DNA from: Thereva unica
Lineage: Eukaryota; Arthropoda; Insecta; Diptera; Therevidae
Direction: 5' to 3'
Assembly (NCBI GenBank): GCA_949987705.1
Contig: OX465283.1
Span: forward strand, 132,148,101-132,212,100
DNA: 64,000 nucleotides
Positions 1 through 10,049 of this stretch are shown here, one piece after another. A program made the position numbers and the translations under genes. Position 1 is the first letter of the stretch, and every line of letters begins with the position of its first letter. Below the pieces are notes generated by a model. The model saw nothing but the letters and a program-made list of their open reading frames with translations. It was not told the DNA's origin and made no database searches.

Positions 1-30
1 GAAAGGAGAGGGAAAAAAAAGGAACAGAAA

Positions 31-990
31 ATGAGATGGAAAATGGATCCCACGGTTGAATATCAGGAAATTTCAAATTCAGGAGACGTGCCTAGATGGG
101 GTGTTGTCGTTAAAGATATCCAGGGGGTAGTTCACAATTCTGGAGTTGTTATGAATTCATTGCGTGTCAGCCCTGGTGGGTATCACACTGGCATACGGTG
201 TGTTACCCAGAAATTTTCCTTTTTCTTCCTGTCCTCCTTTTTCGGTGAAAATTAGTGGAAAATGTGAATGAATATAAGGAACTCGCTAACATTCTTCTAA
301 AGTAGCTACTTAGCGTTCCATTGTTTGGGATGATGTTAGAGGATGTCTGCAAGGACTCTTGAATTTTTTTTTCTTCTCTCGGTTTTCTAGTTTTATCCTA
401 GGGAGCACTGAAAGTCAAGAAAATGGTTAAGAGCCTTCTTTCGCTATTTGATAAATTTAATGGAACAGTAGCTACGGCTACCCTGACCGTTTAGTGCTAT
501 TTGCATAGTAAAAAGGTAATTCGGTTTATAGGCTCGAGTTTTCCCTTCTTAGGTGTCCTTCGACGTTAACAAAAAGTAACCGCCGCGAATGTAATTTCTT
601 GGACTTAGGTCCGCAAATGTTTGAATTTAAAGATTTACAGAATTATGCAAATTTATACCTATTTCAGACACCAGTGAAGTGTAGAGGTTTTCCGTTTTTC
701 TGAAGCTTTAAAGGTAAGAAAAGGGAAGGCTATAAAGGACTTTTAGCCGTACTTAGGCAAAGTGGTAAAGTCAATATAAAATGATTAAGTAACAAAAGAA
801 ATTTAAATTTTCAATTGATTTTAAGGACTTTCAATTATTTTGAAATAAAGTAGAGTTAAATGTGGTCAACAGAAAATTTTGATTTAGTATTAACATTTTG
901 ATAGTGTATAGTGTATCACTTGAAATAATTAGTGGAAACTATTAAATTTAATGACACCTTTAACTATGTTTAACCTTCTGAATTGCACTA
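31..990. other. unassigned spacer
   Basis: No recognisable gene. An open frame of 74 codons at 31-255 shows no motif I can assign. The rest is AT-rich with frequent stops in all frames. I see no terminal inverted repeats here. Confidence 0.4.
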
Positions 991-993
991 CGA

Positions 994-1200
994 TTTTTTT
1001 TGTGTGAAAGACTAGAGTCTCAGGAAAGGCCCTTTATACTGTCGACAATCTATTTTCTTCGTATAGAGTGCAGTGTCGAACGGCAGCTCTAGTCAGGGAA
1101 GGAAACTAACTGCCACAACCTATCCGCGATATTTTTAGTCCACCTACTACTCCTAACCATTACTATCGCGCCTTACTCCCTAGGCTACCGACGCCCCCGA
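994..1200 (-). repeat. tRNA-derived SINE, shortened copy
   Basis: The sequence matches the SINE at 26383-26843 at both ends but lacks the middle. The left end is a T run followed by words shared with that SINE (ACTAGAG, CCCTTT, TACTGTCGACAATCTATTTT). The right end, read on the minus strand, keeps the tRNA-like start GGCGTCGGTAGCCTAGG with an A-box-like segment, but the B box is gone. The copy is therefore internally deleted and should be transcriptionally dead. Orientation is minus, with the A-rich tail at the left. Confidence comes from the pairwise match. Confidence 0.65.
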
Positions 1201-1257
1201 TTTTTTCTTAAATAATATGGGAGAAATTCGGCGCCTTCAGAAAACACAACTTGTAGT

Positions 1258-1618
1258 TTGGTGAAGAATTTTTTCAAGTACGGGTCTGTGGTCACTTCCA
1301 TTCGAAAGCGTCCGCGACACTCCAATGAAGTTAATGAAGCGGTAATAAAGAGTGCTGTCAATAACCCAAATATGTCGTATCGCCGTCGATTTCAGGAGTT
1401 ATACGTGAGTGGAACGACTCTACCTCTACTTCACCTTGCCACACCGCAGCCACTACGATTAAGTTCTTGCAAAAGTAAAATTTATGCCAGAAAGCCGAAG
1501 ACCATTGACGAACTCAAAGCTAACATACGAGCCGAAGCAGCTGCTATAACGCCTGAAAACAGCTGCTCTTTGCGTATCAAATAGAGGTCATTTAATCGAC
1601 ATTGTATTCGAAAACTGA
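1258..1618 (+). pseudogene. Tc1/mariner-type transposase, internally deleted
   Basis: The first part encodes a helix-turn-helix-like segment with RKRPRHSNEVNEAV followed by NPNMSYRRRFQEL, typical of the DNA-binding N terminus of IS630-Tc1-mariner transposases found in insects. It then jumps directly to the family's C-terminal block, YARKPKTIDELKANIRAEA. After a stop at 1582-1584, a shifted frame gives GHLIDIVFEN and a stop at 1616-1618, which is the usual C terminus. The whole catalytic DDE core, about two thirds of a normal transposase of this type, is missing, so the protein could not cut DNA. The N-terminal initiation codon is unclear; the open frame begins with TTG. The family call rests on remembered family pattern, not on a search. 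Confidence 0.6.
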
Positions 1619-1619
1619 T

Positions 1620-2733
1620 TTGAAATAAATGGTAGATAATATCATAAATAAATCTTGCTTATTTGACAAAATCGGCTAAAAAAGGTCAGAGTTATTCAAT
1701 GTTGAAATGCCGAAAGTCTAGATGGCGCACCGCCACTGATATGCAAATTTACATATTTTATTGGGGGCTCGAAGAGTTTTTATTTAACAGGGTGTATCAG
1801 TATCACCACGTTTGGAAATTACTAAAAGAAACTATAAGGTTTAAATTTAGTAGTAAATATTATTGAGGGTCTTCTAAGGACTCAAATTTAAAGGGTTACA
1901 GCTAACGTCCCCATCAGGCTAGCCGTACTGCCTCATAAGGACCTTATAGGCTGTCCCCTTAAAACCCACAAAGGAAATCTAACGCCTTGTCTCCTTCGCG
2001 GTACATTATAAATGCCGCATGTGGGAGAAAAAAATAAACCGGTTAACAACAGTTTTGCGCCGGGGATATACATATCTTATTTTTATTACTTTTAAAGATG
2101 GGAATAAGAAAAAAAAAACAAGAAAAATCTGAATTTGATTTTGTGTGAAATGAATTGAAAAGAATTGTTACTGTAGCATCATCACTGAATCTAAAGCTTA
2201 TATAGTCTAGGCTATCTTTTTTTACGAGCGAGTCATGAGAATTTTACGAGGGATTTATGAGAATGTGTCGCCTGTAAGACTTATGGGACTATGATCTAGA
2301 CAGGAAACAAAGCTGAGAATCGGCAACTAGACGATTGTGTTAGATTCCTACTGACTAAAGTCACAAGAAGAGGCTTAATAAATTCGTTAATTTATCTAAA
2401 ATTTTGGTTTTCTGGGGGATCCCGAACATATATTACATACATCTCAGCGTGCGCAATATGATATGCCTAAACAACATGTACTTCATACAATATGTTCTAA
2501 AATATGAAATTAATAAAATCCGATAAACCAGCAATTAACAAGATTGGGTATTGTGGTGTAATCGAGCGCAGCTAACACTATAGCAGATAACCACCAGGTT
2601 GCCTAAGAAGAGTATATTTTATGTTTGCCTAATCGAACCGCCATAATCCGTTGGACTGCTTTTTTGTGCTGGTTATACAATAATACATATGTTAGTATTC
2701 CCTCATAAGACTCTTATGAAAAACTAATAAGGC
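1620..2733. other. unassigned spacer
   Basis: AT-rich DNA between the transposase relic and the palindrome. One open frame at 1663-1866 shows no recognised domain. A segment near 1791 (ACAGGGTGTATCAG) looks like a worn Tc1/mariner end, but no partner end was found. Confidence 0.35.
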
Positions 2734-2737
2734 ATAC

Positions 2738-3523
2738 GGGTCATTCCAGCCATAATCGGCCGGAAAATGCACGACCGCCCAGAACATTAGTAAAAACATT
2801 TTTTTCATGTTTCTCGCGATAAAAAAACATGTACAAAACAATGCGTAATTATCATACAAAAAAGTTAGAAAATAGTGGTTTTGTAGCCTGATATCCACTC
2901 TTCCAGAAAATTGTCATATTACAATGTTTGACCTTGAACTTTTTTCAATGACAGCAAAAACAACAAAAAAAATCGGAAAAATTTCAAAAATTAATTTCTC
3001 AAAAACACCATCTTCGATTTGGCTGAAATTTTAACACAAAGTTCTTGAGTTTGCGAACTATCATCGTACAAATTTTCAGCGTGGGTTATTGAAACTATTT
3101 TAACATACTGACTTTTTAAATCAAAATTTTGTTTTTTTGTATGTAGTATGTAGTATGTTAAAATAGTTTCAATAACCCACGCTGAAAATTTGTACGATGA
3201 TAGTTCGCAAACTCAAGAACTTTGTGTTAAAATTTCAGCCAAATCGAAGATGGTGTTTTTGAGAAATTAATTTTTGAAATTTTTCCGATTTTTTTTGTTG
3301 TTTTTGCTGTCATTGAAAAAAGTTCAAGGTCAAACATTGTAATATGACAATTTTCTGGAAGAGTGGATATCAGGCTACAAAACCACTATTTTCTAACTTT
3401 TTTGTATGATAATTACGCATTGTTTTGTACATGTTTTTTTATCGCGAGAAACATGAAAAAAATGTTTTTACTAATTTTCTGGGCGGTCGTGCATTTTCCG
3501 GCCGATTATGGCTGGAATGACCC
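2738..3523. repeat. 786-bp near-perfect palindrome (fold-back element)
   Basis: Arms of 372 bp (2738-3109 and 3152-3523) are reverse complements with one difference that I could find, around 2788/3473. The unpaired centre is 42 bp. Positions p and 6261-p pair along the arms. The same short sequence ATAC lies at 2734-2737 and 3524-3527, immediately outside the arms, and is a plausible 4-bp target-site duplication. Each arm contains a 60-70 codon open frame pointing outward with nearly the same protein. I treat these as by-products of the symmetry, since the proteins have no known domain. The near identity means recent formation or ongoing correction between arms. Any transcript crossing it would fold into a long double-stranded RNA. 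Confidence 0.9.
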
Positions 3524-3529
3524 ATACCT

Positions 3530-5630
3530 CACTTCAGTATCGGTGTTCATTTTGTAGGTTTCCATTATGAGGGAAATTCCCTCTATCGGAATGCCCCTCA
3601 TTTGCCACATGAAGCCCGCAGGATGCAATTCTGCCGGGTATGAATTCTTAAATAATGAATACTTTTCACCACTATATTTGAAACATCTGACAAAGTAAAA
3701 TCATTAAAAGTTTAGAGGAAAATGGTCTCTAGTCGTTTCTCGCCATAAATTGCTGGAGTTGTCATCACTCATTTCAATTTGGACTATAATATGTATGTAT
3801 ATGAAAAAGTGTATGCATCCGGAAGGACCTCATGATAAACCGAGCACTATAACTTTTTATTAAATAAGAATTTTACGTTTAATTTTACGTAAATAAATTT
3901 CACTAAAACATTCAAAATATAATACAAAAGTTTGCAACAATTTAACAAACGTAACGTGCCCGGATCTGGGGCAAAAATATCTCAAAAATAAATTAAAACT
4001 TAATTAGGAACAAAATCCTTACATTTGCTTAACCATAAAATAGAGCTGGTAATGAAAAACAGCTCTAGTCATTAAAACTAGGTTAACAAGCCACTTAAAT
4101 AGTTCTAAAATGTTGCTACTGAAACACGCTCAAAAGCGAAGCAGGATGATGATTCAAATGCCGAAAATATAGCATGTTTCGTTTGGCAGTCTCTGTTTTT
4201 TTTTATTTTGGTTTGAATGTGGCTTTCAGTTGAATTCCGCCCCATGGCAAAGTGCATTCCTCCGAAATGGCTTTATTTTTTGGGATTCACTAAATATACC
4301 TGAAACCTTACATGCATCCCACTCATCGTACAGAACCGAATTACCATCGAAGGGAAAAATTTTTACTCGACTAGAAAGCTTTCAGAGATGATGCATTGTT
4401 GCATCCTAACTATTTTAACGCAGACAAAGCATATGCTATTAATAGAACGGAGGCCCCGGTTATTGCGAAACTATAATGTGGCTGCAGTGCAATAATAGTA
4501 AGAGGCGACCGGAATGCGACTACACCTGGATTAATGCTGACTAATACAGATATTGACTCCTTGTTACATAACTACAACTGTGCAATAGTTTGCCGGTAAT
4601 AATTGATTGCAATTCCCTCTTGACTGGCATCTTCTAATTTTATTTGCCTCCCTTAATTGTCCCAAGGGTCAGTTACGGTATCATTGGAGAACTTTGTGGT
4701 CTGTCAAGATGATAATCTTAAGCGTACAGTATACGGATGTCCGCAGAACACTTGCGGTTAATCGATTTATCCGGAATTGTGTTTCATTATCCCCAAGGGA
4801 TTATTTCTACTCTTGGCTTAGATTCAATTTTCCAATCTACAATGTAAAATCAAATCAAGAAACCAACAGTCTTGTGTTTGTGCTACAACAACGTGAATTT
4901 ATATCACAGGGATTTTGATTAAAATGAATATATGCTGTAGGGACGTTATAGTTGGAAACTTTCGGGAGATTTTATCGATGATTTTTTGTTGTAGCATGAA
5001 CGAGGGACTTGTATGACCAATAACCGGGTGCTGGAAAAACTGGAATTTTGTTTTTTGTAGAAGGACACAAGCTGCAGGGTGGATTTTTTATTTGATCCCG
5101 ACAAGCTTTAACCTGTGTACGAGGGATGTGATGATAAATTTTATTAACGAATCACTTACCCAGTTGAACAGTTTTCATTAAAAATCTGCTTGCTAGAAAA
5201 TTATATTTTTTTACGTTATTAATAATAGAATAGTAATTGAGAATAACTAGTAAATTCCGAGGCTGCTGTGAGACAGCTTAAATGGTATTACCTACACTCA
5301 TTGTATGACTGAGGCCTCTTGAAGTCTATTTTACCAGTAATATCTCTCCATTCGCTACTTCAGTCCAGTTTGTTACACGTAGTTTTCAAATATTTCCTAT
5401 AATAGAACGTTGGCCTTTCTATCGCCCGCGCTTCTTTTTCTACTTTTTCGAATGCAATCCGCTGCTTGCACATCTCCTTTCTTTCTTTATTTGATCCGTT
5501 AGCTGGCGGTCCGAGCGGAACGTCCCCGCAATGGATACGCTGCTGTCAGAGCCGCTGGATCTCGATTCGATTCCATTTCATTTCGTGCCGGTTTCTGGAG
5601 ACGTCACGAGATAATCGTTGATTATATAGG
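3530..5630. other. unassigned spacer
   Basis: No gene recognised. An open frame of 103 codons at 4607-4918 has no motif I can assign and normal-looking noncoding composition. No clear inverted repeats were seen. Confidence 0.35.
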
Positions 5631-5639
5631 TCCACCTCG

Positions 5640-6905
5640 ATATTCTTTAGCGAAGTTTTCTTCGGTGCCGATCGCTGAATTCTCTAGTCTGGGGGCGGTC
5701 TTGCCAAAGAAGTTTTTACGTGGCAAGCGGTTATCATCCATTCGGCAAACATGGCCAAACCACCGTAGTCGACGTTTTTGTATTTCTTCTTCGATCAGTA
5801 TCTGCTGATCGCATCTTTGTCTAACTTATTCGTTTCGAAGGCGATCGCGGAGTGAGACACCGATAGTCTGCCTCAAGCATCGCATTTGGAAGACCTCGAG
5901 CTTGTTGATGTCCAGTTTGAGCAGTATCCAGATTTTCGATCCATAAAGAAGAATCGAAAGGATCGGTAAAGGCGTGCTTTCGTTCTGATGGCAATTCTTG
6001 TTCGTTTCCATATACACCACTTGAGCTAGGCGAATGTTGCTGTTGCATGGTCGATGCGGCTGTGAACGTCGACCGTCGATGCCACTTTCGTTTCCTCAAC
6101 CAATGATCCCAAATATTTGAACATCGGAACCTGCTCGATTTGGGTTCCATCAAGGTGAACACTGGCCCTCGATCCATCCGTTGTGAGCACTTTGGTCTTT
6201 TCCGCATTGATTTTTAACCCGTATGACTTGGCGATTCGGGAAATGTCGCCGACATGAAGAAAATTGAGTCGGTTACGAAGTTGTTGTGGTCGTATCGACC
6301 TCCGAGTCGTTCATCGAACGATCCACGCTAATTGCGTCGATCACAACGTTGAAGAGAAGTGGCGAAGCGACATCTCCCTGTCGGACACCCGTTTGAATAG
6401 AGAACTCCTCGGATAAGTCGCCTCGAATAAGAACGCTGCTGGTTGAGCCATCGAACGACGCTTGGAGAAGTCGGATGACTTTCAATGGTACATGTTCGGT
6501 TTCCACAAGCTGTTCCAATCGACACACTCTAAAGCGGATTTGAAATCGATGAAAACGTCGAGAGTTCGTTTGCTCCAACGAATTATTTCTTCTATTAACT
6601 GACGGAGTGCCAATATTTGATCAATGCTTCCCCGATATGATCTAAATCCAGCTCGTTTGTTCTCGATGTTTCTGTAGCCACGATTGTATGATATTCGTAA
6701 ATTCTTTACCGACGATCGAAAAAAGGCTTACGCGATAATTCTTGTATTGCCGACTGTGGCCTTTGTTTTTTTCAAAATTGGACAACCATCGCTTTCTTCC
6801 ACGCCGACGGGTGGGACACTTGCACCTATCAATAAAAGACGCACGGAATATTCCAAGTACACCATTCTCACGCTTTTTCTAAAACAAATACGAGATAACA
6901 ATAAA
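5640..6905 (-). pseudogene. non-LTR retrotransposon RT relic
   Basis: Read on the minus strand, the region gives consecutive RT blocks in changing frames. There is a fingers-region match near 6590-6660 (a segment like FRSYRGSIDQILALRQLIEEI), then DVFIDFKSAL (motif A, normally F-DF--A-D). Next comes SIQTGVRQGDVASPLLFNVV (motif B, about 6340-6420). Downstream are INAEKTKVLTTDGSRASVHL, PMFKYLGSLVEE and SLILPILLYGSKIW (thumb), and finally KRRLRWFGHVCRMDDNRLPR near 5720-5790. The YADD catalytic box is missing or deleted between motif B and the INAEKTK block. Many frameshifts and stops show a dead copy. It is a LINE of a clade I cannot resolve by eye; the C-terminal RWFGHVCRM block is common in insect endonuclease-RT elements. 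Confidence 0.75.
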
Positions 6906-7059
6906 ACGGGCAATTATCTTGGTTAATCGACCGGTTCTCGTTCGATTACCTAGGTCAAGCAGCCTTGGGCATGGATAGCACTTAGTTGGAGGACCGTTTA
7001 GTCAAACCACACTCGCGTTTGGAATGTTCTATTACGAATACATTAATATCTTTAATGGA

Positions 7060-7770
7060 GGCACCTTACCTCTATAGCTGAAGCATTTTTAGATTTTTAT
7101 GCATGCCACCAACCTGCATTCCTTTGTAGATCGAACGAAGTGTTTTCATTTCAAAACTTCCTACCAATACTTCGTCTGGGTTTTTCAATGTCCACACTTC
7201 CGAACCATATAGTAGGACAGGACTTATTAGTGTTGTGTAGTGTCAGTTTTGCCTTTCTTAAAATATCAAATAACGTCGGCAATACTTATCAGCCAGTGCT
7301 ATTCGTCTTCTGATTACGGCCGATGCATCATAACTTTTGTTGTAACCGTGCCTAGATAAACAAACTCACCCACTGCTACTATATTGTAGCTGTCGATCAT
7401 TATGTTTCGTCTGCTACTTCTGGCGTTTTCTGTGCACGTATACTTTGTTTGGTGCTCGTATATTTCCAACCCGATTTTTTTGCGGGTTGTTCAAGTGCTA
7501 CAAAGGTCTCTTTCATGCTCTCAAATTATTTTCCAAGGATAGCAATATCGTCAGCAAATGCTAATATTTCCACTGGCCTATCAAAGATACCACTGATGTT
7601 TTAATCGATGCATCTCTAACTGCCACATTGAATAACAAGCAGGAGATTGCGCCACCTTGACTTAATCCTCTATTTGTTTTCAGGGGTGGGGATAATTTAC
7701 CATCGATTCTGACTCTACAGCTTGCATCTTTCATCGAGATTTTCGTCAGTTCTACAAGGTGCTTAGGTTT
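7060..7770 (-). pseudogene. RTE-like RT relic
   Basis: Minus-strand translation gives VELTKISMKDASCRVRIDGK, then LKTNRGLSQGGAISCLLFNV (RT motif B), and after decay TLISPVLLYGSEVWTLKNPD and FEMKTLRSIYKGM (thumb and C-terminal blocks). The same C-terminal order is seen at 30060-30500 and 39005-40112. The catalytic aspartate box is not legible and frames shift repeatedly. This is a second element from the one at 5640-6905, because motif B is repeated with a different sequence. Confidence 0.65.
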
Positions 7771-7803
7771 TCAGAGCTAATCCATAGCAGTCCTTAAGGG
7801 AGT

Positions 7804-8012
7804 AAAACTACCCCTAGATTAAAGTTAAAGTTGAAAAAAGATTGATATTTAATTTTTGGCATTTTATTTTTGATGAAATATTATTTAAAAAATTGGGTAA
7901 TCTTTTCTAACCCCCTTTTAACCACCTGTAAATCGAAAATAAAATAAAAACAAAATACTGAAAAAGAAATTTCAGTTTTTATCAAGTTCAACTTTAATCT
8001 AGGGTTAGTTTT
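7804..8012. repeat. short inverted-repeat element
   Basis: AAAACTACCCCTAGATTAAA at 7804 is mirrored as TTTAATCTAGGGTTAGTTTT ending at 8012, a 23-bp stem with one mismatch around 160 bp of AT-rich DNA. This could be a small MITE. No clear target duplication was found. Confidence 0.5.
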
Positions 8013-8174
8013 AGAGGGTAAAACTAGGGTTAAGAGGCGAAAATAATTTATTTTTGGCTATCCGAACAATTTTCAAGCAAAGCTAATTTTTAAAATTTTA
8101 GAGTTAGTTTAAACCCCTAACGGTTGAAAATAATTTTCTTTTTCAACAGCACAAACCCACAACACAAATAAATT

Positions 8175-8292
8175 CAACTGTCATAATTTTGGTCATAATC
8201 CGACTCGTCATTATTTGCATTCGTGTAAAGGCAACTGTTGTCATAATCTATGACAACTGGTCTTGAATTATGACCAGAGATTATGACAATTG
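8175..8292. repeat. short palindromic MITE
   Basis: CAACTGTCATAATTTTGGTC at 8175 is mirrored by GACCAGAGATTATGACAATTG ending at 8292. Additional TCATAAT/ATTATGA units lie between. It is about 118 bp long, compatible with a fold-back MITE just outside the Harbinger relic. Confidence 0.5.
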
Positions 8293-8584
8293 CTATTCTT
8301 TGTCATTCGTGAAACAGGGGCATCAAGCTTGCTGATTCTTCTATTTTATTCATTTGCTGTTCGCAATACTGCGCTTTTTCGCTTTGTGCATTCTCTTCTC
8401 AACTCGCCTCCTTTCCTAAAGGCCCCTTTACACCATGATCGAAACGATAAAGTGTTGTCCTAAAGTGTGGATAAAGTGCGGATAATCTACATACGATATA
8501 TGTACTTTACAATATCATCGAAACGATAAAGTGTGACACATAGCGGATAAAGTAAATACATAGAACAGTTTCTATTCGCTTATT

Positions 8585-9690
8585 TTTTTTGTTTTTTTAT
8601 ATGAAAAAACCAAGCTTAGGTGTAACCCTTTATACTACCAGTCCGTCATGTCAGTTCAGTTCATGGTGCAATGTCTAGTAGTAAGCTTGGTTTGAAGAAT
8701 AGAGGAGAATAGGAAAGGTTAGAGGGGGTCTGGAGGGTGTAGAAGAAAATGACGATGAACCTTACGTTTGAACTCTAAGGCGGGAGATTATTCCACAGTC
8801 GAGTTGTTCTATTCATAAACGAACTTCTAAACCGTATTGTGCGTGAACGGGAGGGCTGTAGGGTATGGGGGTGAGCCGAGCGGGCTAGTCTTGTGTTGCG
8901 GTTAAAGTATTGCCGTGCAGGCAGGAGGTCCTGAATTTCAGTGGAACAGTCGCCATGGTAATAGCGATAAAGTATGGAGAGGGCTGCTCACTTGTTATCA
9001 CTTCCTTGTTGTGAATAAAAGGAGGTGTTGAGGAGGAAGTAAAATTCTTCTTGATGGCAGTTACCAAGGACCAGAAGTTTTTGCTGCCTGTAGTGGAGTT
9101 AAGAATCTTACTTCTCAATCTATCATCAAATGATGATTTGACTTTCCTGATGATGGAGTTACAGGAGTTTCTAAGTTTGATGTACTCACGACGAAGTGGC
9201 TCATTAGGCGAACGTCTGTATGCTCTATAGGCGGCTTCTTTAGCTTTGATTGCGTTCATACATTCCCCATTGAACCATTTGTTCGGCCTAGGCTTCACAG
9301 ATTTGGTAGAGTGAGGGATGAACAAGCGCATACTCGCTCGAATAACTTTGGTGACACAGAGGGCCGCATAGTTCGCATTGGCATTACGGAAACACAAATC
9401 CCAGTTAGTGGCCTGGAAGAAGCGAATAAGACCCAACCAGTTGGCTTTCCCATAGTGCCACACAGTTCTTTTAGGAGCTGTGGTGGTTGTGGTCGAGGAT
9501 GGATATGGGAAGTAAGCGCTAATTAGTTTATGGTCCGAGTTGCCAAGGGGTGAGCTAACCTTGATGGAGTACCGCGTCGTTGTGTTATGTCTACACTTTA
9601 GCAAACCGTATTTTCGCAGGTATGCTTTCACGAAAAATCGTGTTTTGTTTACATATTCGGAGCTCAACTTTTTGCAGTAATTCAAAAAAA
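8585..9690 (-). pseudogene. 5'-truncated LINE inside the Harbinger relic
   Basis: The longest frame (8885-9685) carries SPLGNSDHKLISAYFPYP, the end of an endonuclease domain with its SDH triad, then KWFNGECMNAIKAKEAAYRA and GSKNFWSLVTAIKKNF, the endonuclease-to-RT linker of Jockey/CR1-like LINEs. The whole RT core is missing. Beyond this, minus-strand blocks RYYHGDCSTEIQDLLPARQ near 8890-8960 match the extreme C terminus seen at 18780-19061. A roughly 300-bp 3' UTR follows, ending in a poly(A)-like tail (T-rich at 8581-8600). The element is thus truncated at the 5' end and internally deleted. It shares its 3' UTR with the copies at 30588-30711 and 31217-31303. Confidence 0.7.
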
Positions 9691-9900
9691 AACACTTTGA
9701 GGCATTCTCGTGAAGTTTCTAAAACTCCTCGGGTCCTCCAATCCTAAATCATTAAATGCCATGTTTCCAACATCTTTTCCTAATCTCTTCGTGTTCTTTT
9801 GCTTTTGTTTTTTTATAATTTTAAATTTATTATTAACCACAACTCCAACACTACCTGCTGTTAATCCGAGAATTTTAACTAAATCCATCGCAGTTTTCAA
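9682..9900 (-). pseudogene. PIF/Harbinger transposase, N-terminal fragment
   Basis: The 72-codon frame ends with LGLEDPRSFRNFTRMPQSVF. In PIF/Harbinger transposases an aromatic-rich segment of the form DP--FRNF-RM----F is the conserved start that precedes the DDE nuclease core. The frame breaks off exactly where the LINE's 5' end joins (about 9690). The fused last residues come from an A-rich junction. A basic stretch (FKIIKKQKQKNTKR) precedes the motif. The catalytic core is absent. The call rests on motif recognition and on the TWA-flanked inverted ends. Confidence 0.55.
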
Positions 9901-10049
9901 TCCGACACTTTAACCAAATGCTGAAGGTGTAAAACCGAAAACTGCAGATTGATAATGTTTTAACTCTTTATCTTTGATAAAGAAAAACCATCATCAAAAC
10001 ACTTTATCCACACTTTATCAATTAGATCATAATGTAAAAGGGCCTTTAT

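Larger units (their letters stand above)
8420..10045 (-). mobile_element. PIF/Harbinger DNA transposon relic
   Basis: The two ends are imperfect inverted repeats: the left begins AGGCCCCTTTACACCATGAT and the right, read inward, begins AGGCCCTTTTACATTATGAT. Both continue into (G)ATAAAGTG words repeated several times. The flanks are TAA (8417-8419) and TTA (10046-10048), in keeping with the TWA preference of PIF/Harbinger but not identical. Just inside the right end lies a transposase N terminus (see 9682-9900). The middle is occupied by a minus-strand LINE (about 8585-9690), so the rest of the transposase is absent or was lost. Confidence is moderate because the flanks differ at one base. Confidence 0.6.

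Noticed and set aside
2692..3557. Two near-identical small proteins encoded by the palindrome arms
   Set aside because: Their similarity follows from the DNA symmetry. There is no known domain, and their ends differ where the arms end.
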